Of a stretch of DNA of 64,000 bases, positions 17,099 through 26,279 are shown one piece after another. The notes beneath the pieces were generated by a model that was given only the letters and a program-made list of their open reading frames with translations, did no database searches and was not told the origin of the DNA. Position numbers and translations under genes: made by a program. This DNA comes from Faecalicatena contorta (GTDB lineage Bacteria > Bacillota > Clostridia > Lachnospirales > Lachnospiraceae): positions 434,001 to 498,000 of the forward strand of contig NZ_JAFBIY010000001.1 of NCBI RefSeq assembly GCF_021531975.1. The letters are read 5' to 3'. The first letter of the stretch is position 1. Every line of letters starts with the position of its first letter.

Positions 17099-18478
17099 AT
17101 GAGTACTCAAAAACAAAAATACCCGCTTGGGTTCTGGGCATGTGCGACGACAGAGATTTTTGAGCGTTTTTCTTATTATCTGGGACGTTCCATTCTGCTG
17201 GTATTCGTTGCTACTGCTGTGGCACAGGGAGGTCTTGGTCTTTCAGATGGTGTAGCTGCTAATATGCAGTCTAACCTGACCGCATTTTCATATGGTCTTC
17301 CAATCGTATGTGCTGTTGTCTGTGACCGTTTGATCGGTGCAAGATATACAACACCAGTCGGTATGGCACTTTGTGGTGTTGGATATTGGCTTGGATCAAT
17401 GGCAACAGATAGTAAGATGATGTATGCAATGATCTGGTGCATTAGTCTTGGCCTTGCATTTTACAAGACAGGTCCATTGATCGGACGTATCGTTCCAAGA
17501 GAGCAGCTGAACGCAGCATATTCTATTCGTTATGGACTGGTTAATATCGGTGCATTTGCAGGTCCTTTCCTTGTAGGTATTCTGTACCAGGATGTGTTTG
17601 CAAAAGGAGAAGTTCTTGGATTCAGACCTTGCTTCAAGGTTGCAGCAGTTCTGATGTTCTTAGGAGCAATCTGGTTTGCACTTGGTTCTCGTTTCATGGG
17701 TGATGCAGGTAAGAAACCATTTAAGAAAGAGCAGACAACTGAAGAGCTTGCACATGAGGCAGAAGTAAAAGCTAAGAATAAAGAAGCAAAATCTGTTCCT
17801 TACACAGGTCTTGAAAAGAAGAGAATTGCAGCAATCGTTCTTGTATCTGCATTTGCTATTATTTTCTGGATCTTCTGGTATCTGGCATACCTGCCGGTAT
17901 ACTACCACTGGGGTGAGAATGCAAACTGGGTAGTAGCAGGATATAACGTACCACTTACATGGTTTGATGCTGCAAACGCGTTATTCTGTGTACTTGTTGG
18001 TACATTCGTAACACCAAAGCTCTGGAACTACCTGCAGAACAGACCAAAAGGTGATATTAGTATCTATAAGAAATGTGCACTTGGTATCGGAACACTTGGT
18101 ATCAGTTATCTGTTCTTCGCAGCTCTGGAAGTTATGCGTGGTGACGGACAGGTTAGCTGTTTGTGGCTTCTGATCTTTGCATTACTGATTACATTTGGTG
18201 AGATGTTCTTCTCTCCACTGGGAAATGCATTTATTGCACAATATGCACCAAGCCGTATTTACTCTACAATGCAATCTGTATGGGGACTTGCAATCTTCTT
18301 TGCAGCAAAAGGATATGGATATCTTTATAATGGATTGTTTGGCGGTTCTATGAAGTTTACGACAGCTTGCTTCATCGTTGTAGTAGTCTCAGCGATTGCA
18401 GTTGTACTTCTCATCGTTCTGGATAAGCCACTGACATCACTGGTAGAGAATAAGGGCGAAGAAAAAGCGGAAAAATAG
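17099..18478 (+). CDS. POT-family (proton-dependent) oligopeptide transporter
   Basis: 459 residues with 12 or more hydrophobic segments and the POT signature EIFERFSYYLGR in helix 1, the family's ExxERFxYY proton-coupling motif. A charged loop at about 205-240 separates the two halves. AAGGAGG lies upstream. The aminopeptidase P gene 142 bases downstream on the same strand fits import and hydrolysis of small, proline-containing peptides. It imports di/tripeptides across the cytoplasmic membrane using the proton gradient. Confidence 0.88.
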   Translation: MSTQKQKYPLGFWACATTEIFERFSYYLGRSILLVFVATAVAQGGLGLSDGVAANMQSNLTAFSYGLPIVCAVVCDRLIGARYTTPVGMALCGVGYWLGSMATDSKMMYAMIWCISLGLAFYKTGPLIGRIVPREQLNAAYSIRYGLVNIGAFAGPFLVGILYQDVFAKGEVLGFRPCFKVAAVLMFLGAIWFALGSRFMGDAGKKPFKKEQTTEELAHEAEVKAKNKEAKSVPYTGLEKKRIAAIVLVSAFAIIFWIFWYLAYLPVYYHWGENANWVVAGYNVPLTWFDAANALFCVLVGTFVTPKLWNYLQNRPKGDISIYKKCALGIGTLGISYLFFAALEVMRGDGQVSCLWLLIFALLITFGEMFFSPLGNAFIAQYAPSRIYSTMQSVWGLAIFFAAKGYGYLYNGLFGGSMKFTTACFIVVVVSAIAVVLLIVLDKPLTSLVENKGEEKAEK

Positions 18479-18525
18479 AGTGGATTATTAGATTATAATC
18501 ATGTAGAATAGAGATATATAAACAG

Positions 18526-18571
18526 TATTAGGATTGCGGGAATACATAGAGAACGCCTGTCAATCCTAATA
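18526..18571. other. inverted repeat between transporter and aminopeptidase genes
   Basis: TATTAGGATTG at 18526-18536 pairs exactly with CAATCCTAATA at 18561-18571. No T-run follows, so it may be a processed or regulatory hairpin in the leader of the aminopeptidase gene rather than a terminator. Confidence 0.4.
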
Positions 18572-18620
18572 TTATTGGGGAAAAACCCTTTGAAATATTA
18601 TTTTTAGGAGGCGTAATACG

Positions 18621-20408
18621 ATGAGTATTCCTGAGAGATTAACAAATTTACGTGCAAAAATGGCAGAAAAAGGAATTGATGTTTATGTCGTTCCGACTGC
18701 AGACTTTCATCAGAGTGAGTATGTAGGGGAATATTTTAAAGCAAGAAAGTATATTACAGGATTCTCCGGTTCTGCCGGTACTGCTGTAATTACTAAGGAT
18801 GAAGCTCGTCTGTGGACAGATGGTCGTTACTTTATTCAGGCAGCAAAGCAGCTTCAGGGCACGACTGTAGAACTGATGAAGATGGGAGAACCGGGTGTGC
18901 CGGAGCTTACTGAATATCTGGAAAAGATTTTGAAGTCCGGGGAAACACTTGGATTTGACGGACGTGTCGTATCTGTCGGAGAAGGACAGGAGTATGCTGA
19001 CATTGCGGCAAAAAAGGGAGCTAAAGTTGAATATCATGAAGACCTGATCGACATGATCTGGACAGACCGTCCGGAACTTTCCAAAGCACCGGCATTTTCT
19101 CTTGGAATCGAGTATGCAGGCGAGTCTGCAGCAGATAAGCTGAAGAGAACTCGCGAGGAGATGGAGAAAGCCGGAGCAAATGCACATGTGCTCACAACAT
19201 TGGATGATATCTGCTGGACACTGAATCTTCGTGGCGATGATATTGAATTCTTCCCGTTACTTTTATCTTATGCCATCATTAAGATGGACTGCATGGAACT
19301 CTATGTTGATGAAAGTAAACTGGATGATGATATCAAAGCTCAGCTGGCAGAACTGCATGTTAACCTTCATCCGTACAATGATATCTATGAAGATATCTGT
19401 AAGTTGGATGAGAGTACAGTAGTTATGGTAGACCCAGGCAAGTTGAATTATGCTCTTTATAATAATATTCCTGAGAATGTTAAAAGAGTAGAAGAGAGAA
19501 ATCCGGCTATTCTTATGAAAGCCATAAAGAATTCTGTAGAGATTGAAAACATTCGTAAGGCACAGATTAAAGACAGTGTTGCACATGTAAGATTTATGAA
19601 GTGGCTGAAAGAGAATGTTGGAAAAATCAAAATTACAGAGATGAGCGCTACGGACAAACTGGATGAGTTCCGTGCAGAGATGGGCAATTTTATCCGTCCA
19701 AGTTTTGAGCCGATCGCTTCTTATGGTGAACATGGAGCAATTGTTCACTATACATCTTCACCGGAGACAGATGTTGAACTGAAGGAAGGCAACTTCTTCC
19801 TGACAGATACAGGTGCCGGCTTCTGGGAAGGTTCTACAGATGTAACAAGAACCTATGCACTCGGCGAAGTGACACCGGAGATGAAAGATCATTTCACACT
19901 GGTTGCGATCAGTAACCTTCAGCTTGCCAGTGCGAAATTCTTAGAGGGATGTACAGGTATGGTACTGGATATTCTTTCCAGAAAACCATTCTGGGACAGA
20001 AACCTGAACTTCAACCACGGAACAGGACATGGTGTAGGATATCTTCTGAATATTCATGAGGGACCTGCAGGCTTCCGCTGGAAATATCGTAAGGGCGAGA
20101 CCGAAGTACTTCAGGAAGGTATGATCATTACAGATGAACCGGGAATCTATATTGAAGGTTCTCATGGTATCCGTCTGGAGAATGAAATCCTTTGCTGCAA
20201 GGGTGAGAAGAATGAATACGGACAGTTCATGTATTTTGACGCTATCACTCTGATTCCGATGGATCTGGATGCGATTAATCCGGATATCATGACAGCAGAA
20301 GATAAGAAGCTCTTAAATGATTATCATAAGAAAGTATACGATACTATTTCACCTTATCTCAACGATGAGGAAGCAGAATGGCTTAAGAAATATACAAGAG
20401 AGATTTAA
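18621..20408 (+). CDS. Xaa-Pro aminopeptidase (aminopeptidase P, M24B)
   Basis: 595 residues, the long three-domain form with two creatinase-like N-terminal domains and a C-terminal pita-bread metallopeptidase. Metal ligands are visible as TDTGAGFWEGSTDVTRT (two Asp), the GTGHGVGYLLNIHEGP region (His), TDEPGIYIEG (Glu) and GIRLENEIL (Glu). It removes an N-terminal residue preceding proline in the cytoplasm, using two divalent ions. TTAGGAGG precedes the ATG. A strong terminator follows. Confidence 0.93.
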   Translation: MSIPERLTNLRAKMAEKGIDVYVVPTADFHQSEYVGEYFKARKYITGFSGSAGTAVITKDEARLWTDGRYFIQAAKQLQGTTVELMKMGEPGVPELTEYLEKILKSGETLGFDGRVVSVGEGQEYADIAAKKGAKVEYHEDLIDMIWTDRPELSKAPAFSLGIEYAGESAADKLKRTREEMEKAGANAHVLTTLDDICWTLNLRGDDIEFFPLLLSYAIIKMDCMELYVDESKLDDDIKAQLAELHVNLHPYNDIYEDICKLDESTVVMVDPGKLNYALYNNIPENVKRVEERNPAILMKAIKNSVEIENIRKAQIKDSVAHVRFMKWLKENVGKIKITEMSATDKLDEFRAEMGNFIRPSFEPIASYGEHGAIVHYTSSPETDVELKEGNFFLTDTGAGFWEGSTDVTRTYALGEVTPEMKDHFTLVAISNLQLASAKFLEGCTGMVLDILSRKPFWDRNLNFNHGTGHGVGYLLNIHEGPAGFRWKYRKGETEVLQEGMIITDEPGIYIEGSHGIRLENEILCCKGEKNEYGQFMYFDAITLIPMDLDAINPDIMTAEDKKLLNDYHKKVYDTISPYLNDEEAEWLKKYTREI

Positions 20409-20412
20409 AAAT

Positions 20413-20448
20413 ATCGGGGTGCATCATCAGACGATGATGTACCCCGAT
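20413..20448. terminator. terminator after aminopeptidase P
   Basis: A 16-bp stem (ATCGGGGT at 20413-20420 with ACCCCGAT at 20441-20448, extended inward) between convergent genes; probably works in both directions. Confidence 0.8.
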
Positions 20449-20463
20449 ACATATTTATGCACT

Positions 20464-21168
20464 TTATTTTATATTGGGCTTAATGATATCGAAAGAAAAA
20501 GAGAAATCACTTTCTGACATATGGTTGTCCTGCAGCATTTTGTCAATCGAACCTTTGTAATGCTTATAGATAGTATCACAAATCGCCTGACAGTCTCTGG
20601 TCAGGTAGATGTCATAAATATCTTTATGTACTTTGTATTGTCTTCCAGCTATAGCAGAACAATCACCAACCTGCTGATAGAAAGAAAAAAATGTGGCAAA
20701 ATCAAGCGCATCCCAGGCACTGCTTAAATATGGCATATGAGATTCACGTATTAATACTTTGTGAAATTCATTATCGAATATGATAGATTCCGTATAATCC
20801 GAATTGTCCATCTGTTTCATGGATTCCAGTATTTCTGCCATTTCATCAAAAGCTTTGTCAGAGAAGTTGCCGCCACAGGCACGGGCAGCGGTAAGTTCGT
20901 ATGTACCACGAATCAACAGTGCCTCAACGACATCCGAAAGAGAAAGATTTCGTACAGAACAGCCTACGTTCCGGGTGTATTCCACCAGACCTTCCTGCTC
21001 TAACTGGCGAAGAGACTCACGGACAGGGCCATGACTGACGCCAAATTCAGAGGCAAGCTCAGATTCCGTGATCCGCATCCCAGGCTCAAGTTCATGATGT
21101 AATATTTTTTTTCGGACGGCATCTGCAACCTGTTCTCGCAGTGTCTTATGATGAATGATGTTTTTCAT
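20464..21168 (-). CDS. GntR-family (FadR/FCD subfamily) transcriptional regulator
   Basis: 234 residues. The N-terminal winged helix contains the GntR signature MRITESELASEFGVSHGPVRE, followed by an all-helical FCD ligand-binding domain in which FDNEFHKVLI and HKDIYDIY hold the usual metal-binding acidic and His residues. A perfect dyad 27 bases upstream of the start is a likely autoregulatory operator. The adjacent peptide genes are convergent, so regulation of them is possible but not shown. The ligand, probably a small carboxylate, is unknown. Confidence 0.9.
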   Translation of the reverse strand: MKNIIHHKTLREQVADAVRKKILHHELEPGMRITESELASEFGVSHGPVRESLRQLEQEGLVEYTRNVGCSVRNLSLSDVVEALLIRGTYELTAARACGGNFSDKAFDEMAEILESMKQMDNSDYTESIIFDNEFHKVLIRESHMPYLSSAWDALDFATFFSFYQQVGDCSAIAGRQYKVHKDIYDIYLTRDCQAICDTIYKHYKGSIDKMLQDNHMSESDFSFSFDIIKPNIK

Positions 21169-21194
21169 GTTAGTTCATCCTTTTCGTGTATATA

Positions 21195-21214
21195 ATATGC
21201 ATACAAATGCATAT
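21195..21214. promoter_or_regulatory. candidate GntR operator
   Basis: Perfect dyad ATATGCAT-N4-ATGCATAT just upstream of the regulator gene's start. Symmetric sites of this size are usual for FCD-type GntR dimers. Confidence 0.5.
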
Positions 21215-21323
21215 TTATATATTACCATAAATAAATATAGGAATAAATACAATTATTCATATTTCTGGTTAAGATAAATATAAAGCTTGCATTATCTCAT
21301 GTAATTCGCTAGAATAATCGTAT

Positions 21324-21398
21324 CGGGGTATGGCTCAGTTTGGTTAGAGCGCACGGCTGGGGGCCGTGAGGTCGCAGGTTCGAATCCTGTTACCCCGA
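21324..21398 (+). tRNA. tRNA-Pro (GGG anticodon)
   Basis: 75 bases fold into a full cloverleaf: acceptor CGGGGTA/TACCCCG, D stem GCTC/GAGC, anticodon stem CACGG/CCGTG with loop CTGGGGG, T arm GCAGG-TTCGAAT-CCTGT, discriminator A. CCA is not encoded. T-rich sequence follows at once. Confidence 0.95.
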
Positions 21399-21408
21399 TT
21401 TTTCTATT

Positions 21409-23331
21409 TTACTGGTCTTTGCTCCAGCAGATAAATTCGTACTTTCTGCGTTTCTTTGCGCGGTACATAGCTTCGTCTGCCATACCCAACATTTTGCTGT
21501 ATCCTTCGTGACAGTCAGAATAGAAGATGTAACCACCGGACATGCGGACATCCGTAGTCTGTTCTTCCAATATCGTGATAGAAGCATCCAACATTCTGTC
21601 ATGTATCTCCTGAATATGTTTTTCAAGCACTTCTTTTGTTTCTCCGTACAGGAATAAAGCAAATTCGTCACCGCTCAGTCTGGCGACGACGCGGTTTGTA
21701 GAAGGACAGGTCTTTAAAAGTGCAGCAATCTTCTGAAGTGCGGCATCTCCATATGCATGTCCATAATTATCATTTATATATTTCAGATGATCCATATCTA
21801 CCATAAGAAGGACGGCATCGTCAAGCTTTTGAGGCGTCTTGAACAGATTATCCATATGGCGTGTAAATCCCCGTCTGTTCAGGAGCAGTGTCAGAAGATC
21901 ATAGTCTCTGTCATGTTCTAACTGTCTTCGTTCCAGTACGGAGCCTGTAACATCTGTAATGATTCCGGTTATGTTCATGCCATCCGAAAATGTCATGATC
22001 TGGAGATAACATTCCGGTTTCTTTGAAAGCTGATATATATCTGTATAAGGTGAAACGATGTGCGTATATATTGTTTCCAGCTTTCGTTCAAACGCGTCTT
22101 TGTCTGCGAAAAGTTCTGCTGCTTCTACGTCAGAGAGCATAAGCAGAGTCTGAACCTTTCGGGTAACAAGGACGCGGTTCATGCCCTGTGTGCATTCAAA
22201 GACTCCGATCGGCACATCGGTAGTGTCAAAAATGTGGGAAAGCTTTTCCGTCGTATTTAACTGGCTTTCTACCATCTGGTTGATGTGACGGCTCAGTTCA
22301 ACAAATTCCGGTGAAGTATCTACATCCACGCGTGTATCCAGATTACCGGCTGTGATCTCGTTAAGATTCACAGAGATTTTATCGATTCCGCGGATGACAT
22401 ATTTGTCAATATGACTCAGGATTGCAATAATTGTTACAAGTGCAACAAGAATCAGATAAATACCGGTAGACAACATGTTGGTAAAAACATCCTCGTATAG
22501 TGTTGTTTCTGTTTCCAGGACACCGATCAGCTGGTCATTATATGTATCAAATACACAGAAACAGGGGACATTGTTTATCTGAAACGGAAAACCCATGTCA
22601 GCAGGTACATTGGAAGGTGGGATGATTCCGACGTCTTCCAGAGAGAAACCAACCAGCTTGCTGTCAGTGGATCCCGATATCATACCGGTGTTCTTGTCAG
22701 CCACAAGAAGTGTTGTGCCGGGCTCAGAGGTAACCATGGAAAAAATGTAGCTGAGTTCATTTTTCTCCATAGCCTTCATTAGACGGATGGGTTCCATCCC
22801 GATCTGTATGATGTTTTTCTCATCTTCCTGCCATACTGCTGTATACTGCATCAGTTTTCCCTCAGCAGTATTTGGAGTAATGCCCTGTACGAGCTCAAGG
22901 GAATGATCTGTAAGCATAGGGAGAAAGAACTCCATCTGCTCACCGGAATGGAAAGTATATCCGAAATATTGTGGTTCTGTTCCTGCATATATTCGACCTT
23001 CTTTGTCAAATATGTGGAGCTCATCAACTTGAAGAAGAGCGGCAATTTTTTCAATCTCCTGTTGGCTGGAGATGATTTCCGGACGATGTTGTATGACATA
23101 AGCGGCTGCTTTGGCACGAATCGTATAATCCTCTTTCAGAGAATCTGTCAGTACCGAGAGATCCTCGTCGTTTTTCTTCAGGATTTCCTTTATCTGGTTG
23201 ATCTTAAGTTTTGAGCTTTGGATTATATTATCTTTTGCATTGTCGATCTGAATACAAAAATTTATCGTTAATGTGAGAAACGTGGTAGCCAGGATAATAG
23301 CACTCAGACGACGGGCTATTTTTTTCTTCAT
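21409..23331 (-). CDS. membrane diguanylate cyclase (GGDEF protein)
   Basis: 640 residues. An N-terminal helix (about 8-28), an extracytoplasmic dCache-like sensor of about 260 residues, a second helix (about 285-310), a HAMP-like linker, a PAS-like region (about 365-465) and a C-terminal GGDEF domain (about 475-630). The signature reads RLSGDEF, an accepted SGDEF variant of GGDEF, and an upstream LLLNRRGF helix is present. No EAL domain. Expected to make cyclic di-GMP in response to an external signal. Confidence 0.88.
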   Translation of the reverse strand: MKKKIARRLSAIILATTFLTLTINFCIQIDNAKDNIIQSSKLKINQIKEILKKNDEDLSVLTDSLKEDYTIRAKAAAYVIQHRPEIISSQQEIEKIAALLQVDELHIFDKEGRIYAGTEPQYFGYTFHSGEQMEFFLPMLTDHSLELVQGITPNTAEGKLMQYTAVWQEDEKNIIQIGMEPIRLMKAMEKNELSYIFSMVTSEPGTTLLVADKNTGMISGSTDSKLVGFSLEDVGIIPPSNVPADMGFPFQINNVPCFCVFDTYNDQLIGVLETETTLYEDVFTNMLSTGIYLILVALVTIIAILSHIDKYVIRGIDKISVNLNEITAGNLDTRVDVDTSPEFVELSRHINQMVESQLNTTEKLSHIFDTTDVPIGVFECTQGMNRVLVTRKVQTLLMLSDVEAAELFADKDAFERKLETIYTHIVSPYTDIYQLSKKPECYLQIMTFSDGMNITGIITDVTGSVLERRQLEHDRDYDLLTLLLNRRGFTRHMDNLFKTPQKLDDAVLLMVDMDHLKYINDNYGHAYGDAALQKIAALLKTCPSTNRVVARLSGDEFALFLYGETKEVLEKHIQEIHDRMLDASITILEEQTTDVRMSGGYIFYSDCHEGYSKMLGMADEAMYRAKKRRKYEFICWSKDQ

Positions 23332-23436
23332 CTGTCTACAATCCTTCCTTATTTTAATAATTGAGGGGTTATCTTTATTGTAAACGATAATGCCATATTT
23401 GTCATTTGAAATCTCCGGTTTTTCTTCGACATATCA

Positions 23437-23465
23437 TTGCTTTTTTGTCGAAATGATACTATAAT
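23437..23465 (+). promoter_or_regulatory. sigma-A-type promoter of the carbamate kinase gene
   Basis: TTGCTT, a 17-base spacer and TATAAT. The spacer region overlaps a short dyad (TATCATT / AATGATA). Confidence 0.55.
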
Positions 23466-23530
23466 TTTTCTATATGTAATAAGCAGTTCATTAAAATAAT
23501 AATAATTTAAGAAAAGGCGAGGTTCGGAAC

Positions 23531-24460
23531 ATGAAGAAAAGAGTGGTAGTTGCATTAGGACATCGGGCATTAGGTACAACCCTTCCGGAGCAGATGGAAG
23601 CAGTAAAGAAATCAGCAAAATCAATCGCAAATCTGATTGAAGCAGGCTATCAGGTGGCAATTACACACAGTAATGCTCCACAGGTCGGCATGATCCATAC
23701 GGCACTGAATGAATTCGCAAAGGTGCATGAAGACTACACAGCAGCACCAATGTCAGTGTGTTCAGCCATGAGTCAAGGATATATTGGTTATGATCTGCAG
23801 AACAGTATTCGGGAGGAACTTCTGGATCGAGGTATTTTCCGTACAGTCAGTACCGTTCTTACACAGGTAATCGTGGATCCATATGACGAAGCTTTCTATA
23901 CCCCAACAAAGGTGCTTGGAAGATATATGAATGCAGAGGAAGCTAATTTAGAACGCAAGAAGGGCAATTATGTCGTCGAGGAACCGGGTAAGGGATTTCG
24001 AAGAATCGTATCTGCGCCGAATCCGGTAAGTATTGTAGAGATTGATGCGATCAAAGCACTTCTGGATGCAGACCAGATCGTTATTGCGTGTGGTGGAGGC
24101 GGTATTCCGGTTCTGCAGCAGGATAATCATCTGAAAGGTGCCAGTGCGGTTATTGAAAAGGATCTTGCGGCAGGTAAGATGGCAGAAGAGATTGACGCAG
24201 ATGAACTTATTATTCTGACCAGTGTTGAGAAGGTTAAGCTTAATATGGGAAGACCGGATGAGGAAGATCTGGGAGAAATCACAGTGGAACAGGCTAAAGA
24301 GTATATGGATGCCGGTCATTTTGGTGTTTATAACATGCTTCCAAAGTTCAGTGCTTCTGTAGATTTTATTGAGAAGAGAGAAGGAAGAAGTGCACTTATC
24401 ACTTCATTTGATAAGCTTTCAGACGCGATAAAGGGAAAGACAGGTACACATATCCGCTAG
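23531..24460 (+). CDS. arcC: carbamate kinase, divergent active-site loops
   Basis: 309 residues, the full length of the family. It transfers phosphate between carbamoyl phosphate and ADP, usually in arginine or purine degradation. Family motifs ACGGGGIPV, VLTQVIVDP and AGHFGVYNMLPK are present. The N-terminal loop, GGNA in studied enzymes, reads GHRALG here, and HGNGPQVG reads HSNAPQVG. No arginine deiminase or ornithine carbamoyltransferase gene is nearby. Ribosome-binding site is weak (AAGGCGAGG). Assignment to the family is firm; the substrate is less so. Confidence 0.82.
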   Translation: MKKRVVVALGHRALGTTLPEQMEAVKKSAKSIANLIEAGYQVAITHSNAPQVGMIHTALNEFAKVHEDYTAAPMSVCSAMSQGYIGYDLQNSIREELLDRGIFRTVSTVLTQVIVDPYDEAFYTPTKVLGRYMNAEEANLERKKGNYVVEEPGKGFRRIVSAPNPVSIVEIDAIKALLDADQIVIACGGGGIPVLQQDNHLKGASAVIEKDLAAGKMAEEIDADELIILTSVEKVKLNMGRPDEEDLGEITVEQAKEYMDAGHFGVYNMLPKFSASVDFIEKREGRSALITSFDKLSDAIKGKTGTHIR

Positions 24461-24519
24461 ATGTATGAACTGCTGATGAATGGGGATACTACCGGAAAAG
24501 CGATAAAGGAGGAATTGCC

Positions 24520-24705
24520 ATGACAGCAGAAGTGCAGGAAGGATGTATTTCGTGTGGGGCATGTGTTGCTACTTGTCCGGAAGTGTTCCGGTTTGATGAT
24601 GATGGGCTGGCGGAGGCATATGCAGATGTTTTGCCGGAGTATGAGATTTCAGCAAAGACTGCCCGTGATGAATGTCCTGTATCGGTAATTGATATTAACG
24701 AATAA
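24520..24705 (+). CDS. 4Fe-4S ferredoxin
   Basis: 61 residues with one cluster: CISCGACVATCPEVF plus a distal Cys in DECPVSVI. AAGGAGG lies just before the start. This is the short single-cluster clostridial/thermotogal ferredoxin type, a low-potential electron carrier in the cytoplasm. It follows carbamate kinase by 59 bases and is closed by a strong terminator. Confidence 0.9.
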   Translation: MTAEVQEGCISCGACVATCPEVFRFDDDGLAEAYADVLPEYEISAKTARDECPVSVIDINE

Positions 24706-24711
24706 AAGAGG

Positions 24712-24750
24712 ATCCGCATATACTATGAATAAGTAGTATATGCGGATTTT
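24712..24750 (+). terminator. rho-independent terminator after ferredoxin
   Basis: Perfect 13-bp stem (24712-24724 with 24735-24747), 10-base loop, then TTTT. Confidence 0.9.
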
Positions 24751-24769
24751 TGCGCAGAAGGGAGAAAAA

Positions 24770-25006
24770 ATGCGTTTCTGCGAGCTTCAGGAAAAAGAAG
24801 TGATCAATACCTGTGACTGTAAGAAACTGGGGTGTATCATTGATCTTATTTTTGACGAATGTAATGGGAAAATTGAAGCAATTGTGATACCAAAGTCCGG
24901 GAAAATATGTGGATTATTCAGCGATGGTTCGGAGTATGTGATTCCATTTAAATGTATCAGGAAGATAGGTCCGGATATTGTTCTTGTAGAGATACATGAA
25001 GATTGA
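24770..25006 (+). CDS. YlmC/YmxH-family PRC-barrel protein
   Basis: 78 residues, start chosen at the ATG after GGGAGAAAAA. The sequence MRFCELQEKEVINTCDCKKLGCIIDLIFDE is the recognisable YlmC/YmxH start (only the core ELQEKEVIN is diagnostic), and the whole protein is one PRC barrel ending VLVEIHED. Relatives are linked to sporulation and are common in Clostridia. It precedes nrdR by 58 bases. Confidence 0.82.
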   Translation: MRFCELQEKEVINTCDCKKLGCIIDLIFDECNGKIEAIVIPKSGKICGLFSDGSEYVIPFKCIRKIGPDIVLVEIHED

Positions 25007-25064
25007 CTTCTGTTTCTCCAGAAGATATACTAATAGATATATGAATAGCAAAGGAGCGGGAACA

Positions 25065-25514
25065 ATGAGATGTCCATACTGCAGTAATCCAGATACAAGA
25101 GTAATTGATTCAAGACCTGCCGAAGACGGCAATTCTATCCGCAGGAGACGTTCCTGTGATGTGTGTGGGAAGAGATTTACGACTTATGAAAAAGTAGAGA
25201 CAATTCCACTTATCATTATTAAGAAGGATAATAACAGAGAGCAGTATAATCGTGGAAAGATTGAGAATGGTATCCTGCGTGCCTGTTATAAGAGACCAGT
25301 TTCTGCCGATGCTATCCAGCAGGCTGTAAATCATGTGGAGACTCGACTGTTCAGCCTGGAAGAAAAGGAAGTTCCAAGCAGTCGTATAGGTGAGATTGTT
25401 ATGGATGAACTGAAGACATTAGATGAAGTAGCATATGTAAGATTTGCGTCCGTATACAGAGAGTTTAAAGATGTGAATACTTTTATGGACGAATTGAAGA
25501 AGATATTGAAGTAA
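25065..25514 (+). CDS. nrdR: transcriptional repressor NrdR
   Basis: 149 residues: N-terminal zinc ribbon MRCPYC...RRSCDVCGKRFTTYE, then the ATP-cone domain (TIPLIIIKKDN...FNRGKI-like EQYNRGKIENG). Represses ribonucleotide reductase genes when dATP/ATP is bound. No reductase gene or NrdR box was recognised in the window. Start selected at 25065 (AAAGGAGCGGG upstream). Confidence 0.96.
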   Translation: MRCPYCSNPDTRVIDSRPAEDGNSIRRRRSCDVCGKRFTTYEKVETIPLIIIKKDNNREQYNRGKIENGILRACYKRPVSADAIQQAVNHVETRLFSLEEKEVPSSRIGEIVMDELKTLDEVAYVRFASVYREFKDVNTFMDELKKILK

Positions 25515-25523
25515 GGGAAGAAT

Positions 25524-26258
25524 ATGAGAACATACAAGTTGACGATTTCGTATGATGGAAGCCGCTATCAGGGCTGGCAGCGTCAGGCCACGACTGACAA
25601 TACGATACAGTTTATTCTGGAATACAGCATCGGAAAGCTTGTCGGATATCGGGTACATGTGGACGGTTCCGGCAGAACAGATGCAGGTGTGCATGCCAGA
25701 GGTCAGGTGGCAAGTGTCAAGTTATCAAAATTATATGATGTGAAGGAGCTTAAGGACTCTTTGAACCGCTACCTTCCTGAGGATATTCGTATCGTTAAGG
25801 TGGAGCTGGTAAAGAATAATTTCCATGCAAGGAAGAGCGCAAAGGGAAAGAAATATGAGTATTATATTGACTGCCGGGAGAAGCCGGATGTATTTTCAAG
25901 GCGGTATTGCTACCATTATCCGGAGAAGCTTGATATTGAGGCAATGAGAGCAGCTGTTCCATATCTGATCGGACCGAAGAATTTTACCAGTTTTACAGAT
26001 GATAAAGACTGCAAAGATCCGGTAAGAAGGATTACGAATATTAAGATCGTAAGCAGTGGAGAAAAGGTGCGTATTACTTATTATGGAACCGGATTTTTAT
26101 ATCACATGGTCCGGATTCTTACAGGTACGCTCTTGGAGATCGGGACAGGCAGGCGGGATGCGTCTAAGCTTCCGGTTGTTATTGCTGCTGAGGACAGGAG
26201 TCTTGCCGGTTTTCTGGCTCCGGCGCGTGGACTGTTCCTGAGAAAAGTTTATTATTAA
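25524..26258 (+). CDS. truA: tRNA pseudouridine synthase A
   Basis: 244 residues. The catalytic Asp lies in GSGRTDAGVHARGQ; KLTISYDGSRYQGWQRQ is the expected N-terminus. Modifies U38-40 in the anticodon arm of tRNAs. It starts 9 bases after nrdR and is probably co-transcribed with it. Confidence 0.96.
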   Translation: MRTYKLTISYDGSRYQGWQRQATTDNTIQFILEYSIGKLVGYRVHVDGSGRTDAGVHARGQVASVKLSKLYDVKELKDSLNRYLPEDIRIVKVELVKNNFHARKSAKGKKYEYYIDCREKPDVFSRRYCYHYPEKLDIEAMRAAVPYLIGPKNFTSFTDDKDCKDPVRRITNIKIVSSGEKVRITYYGTGFLYHMVRILTGTLLEIGTGRRDASKLPVVIAAEDRSLAGFLAPARGLFLRKVYY

Positions 26259-26279
26259 AAGACGGTTTGGAGGATAGAC

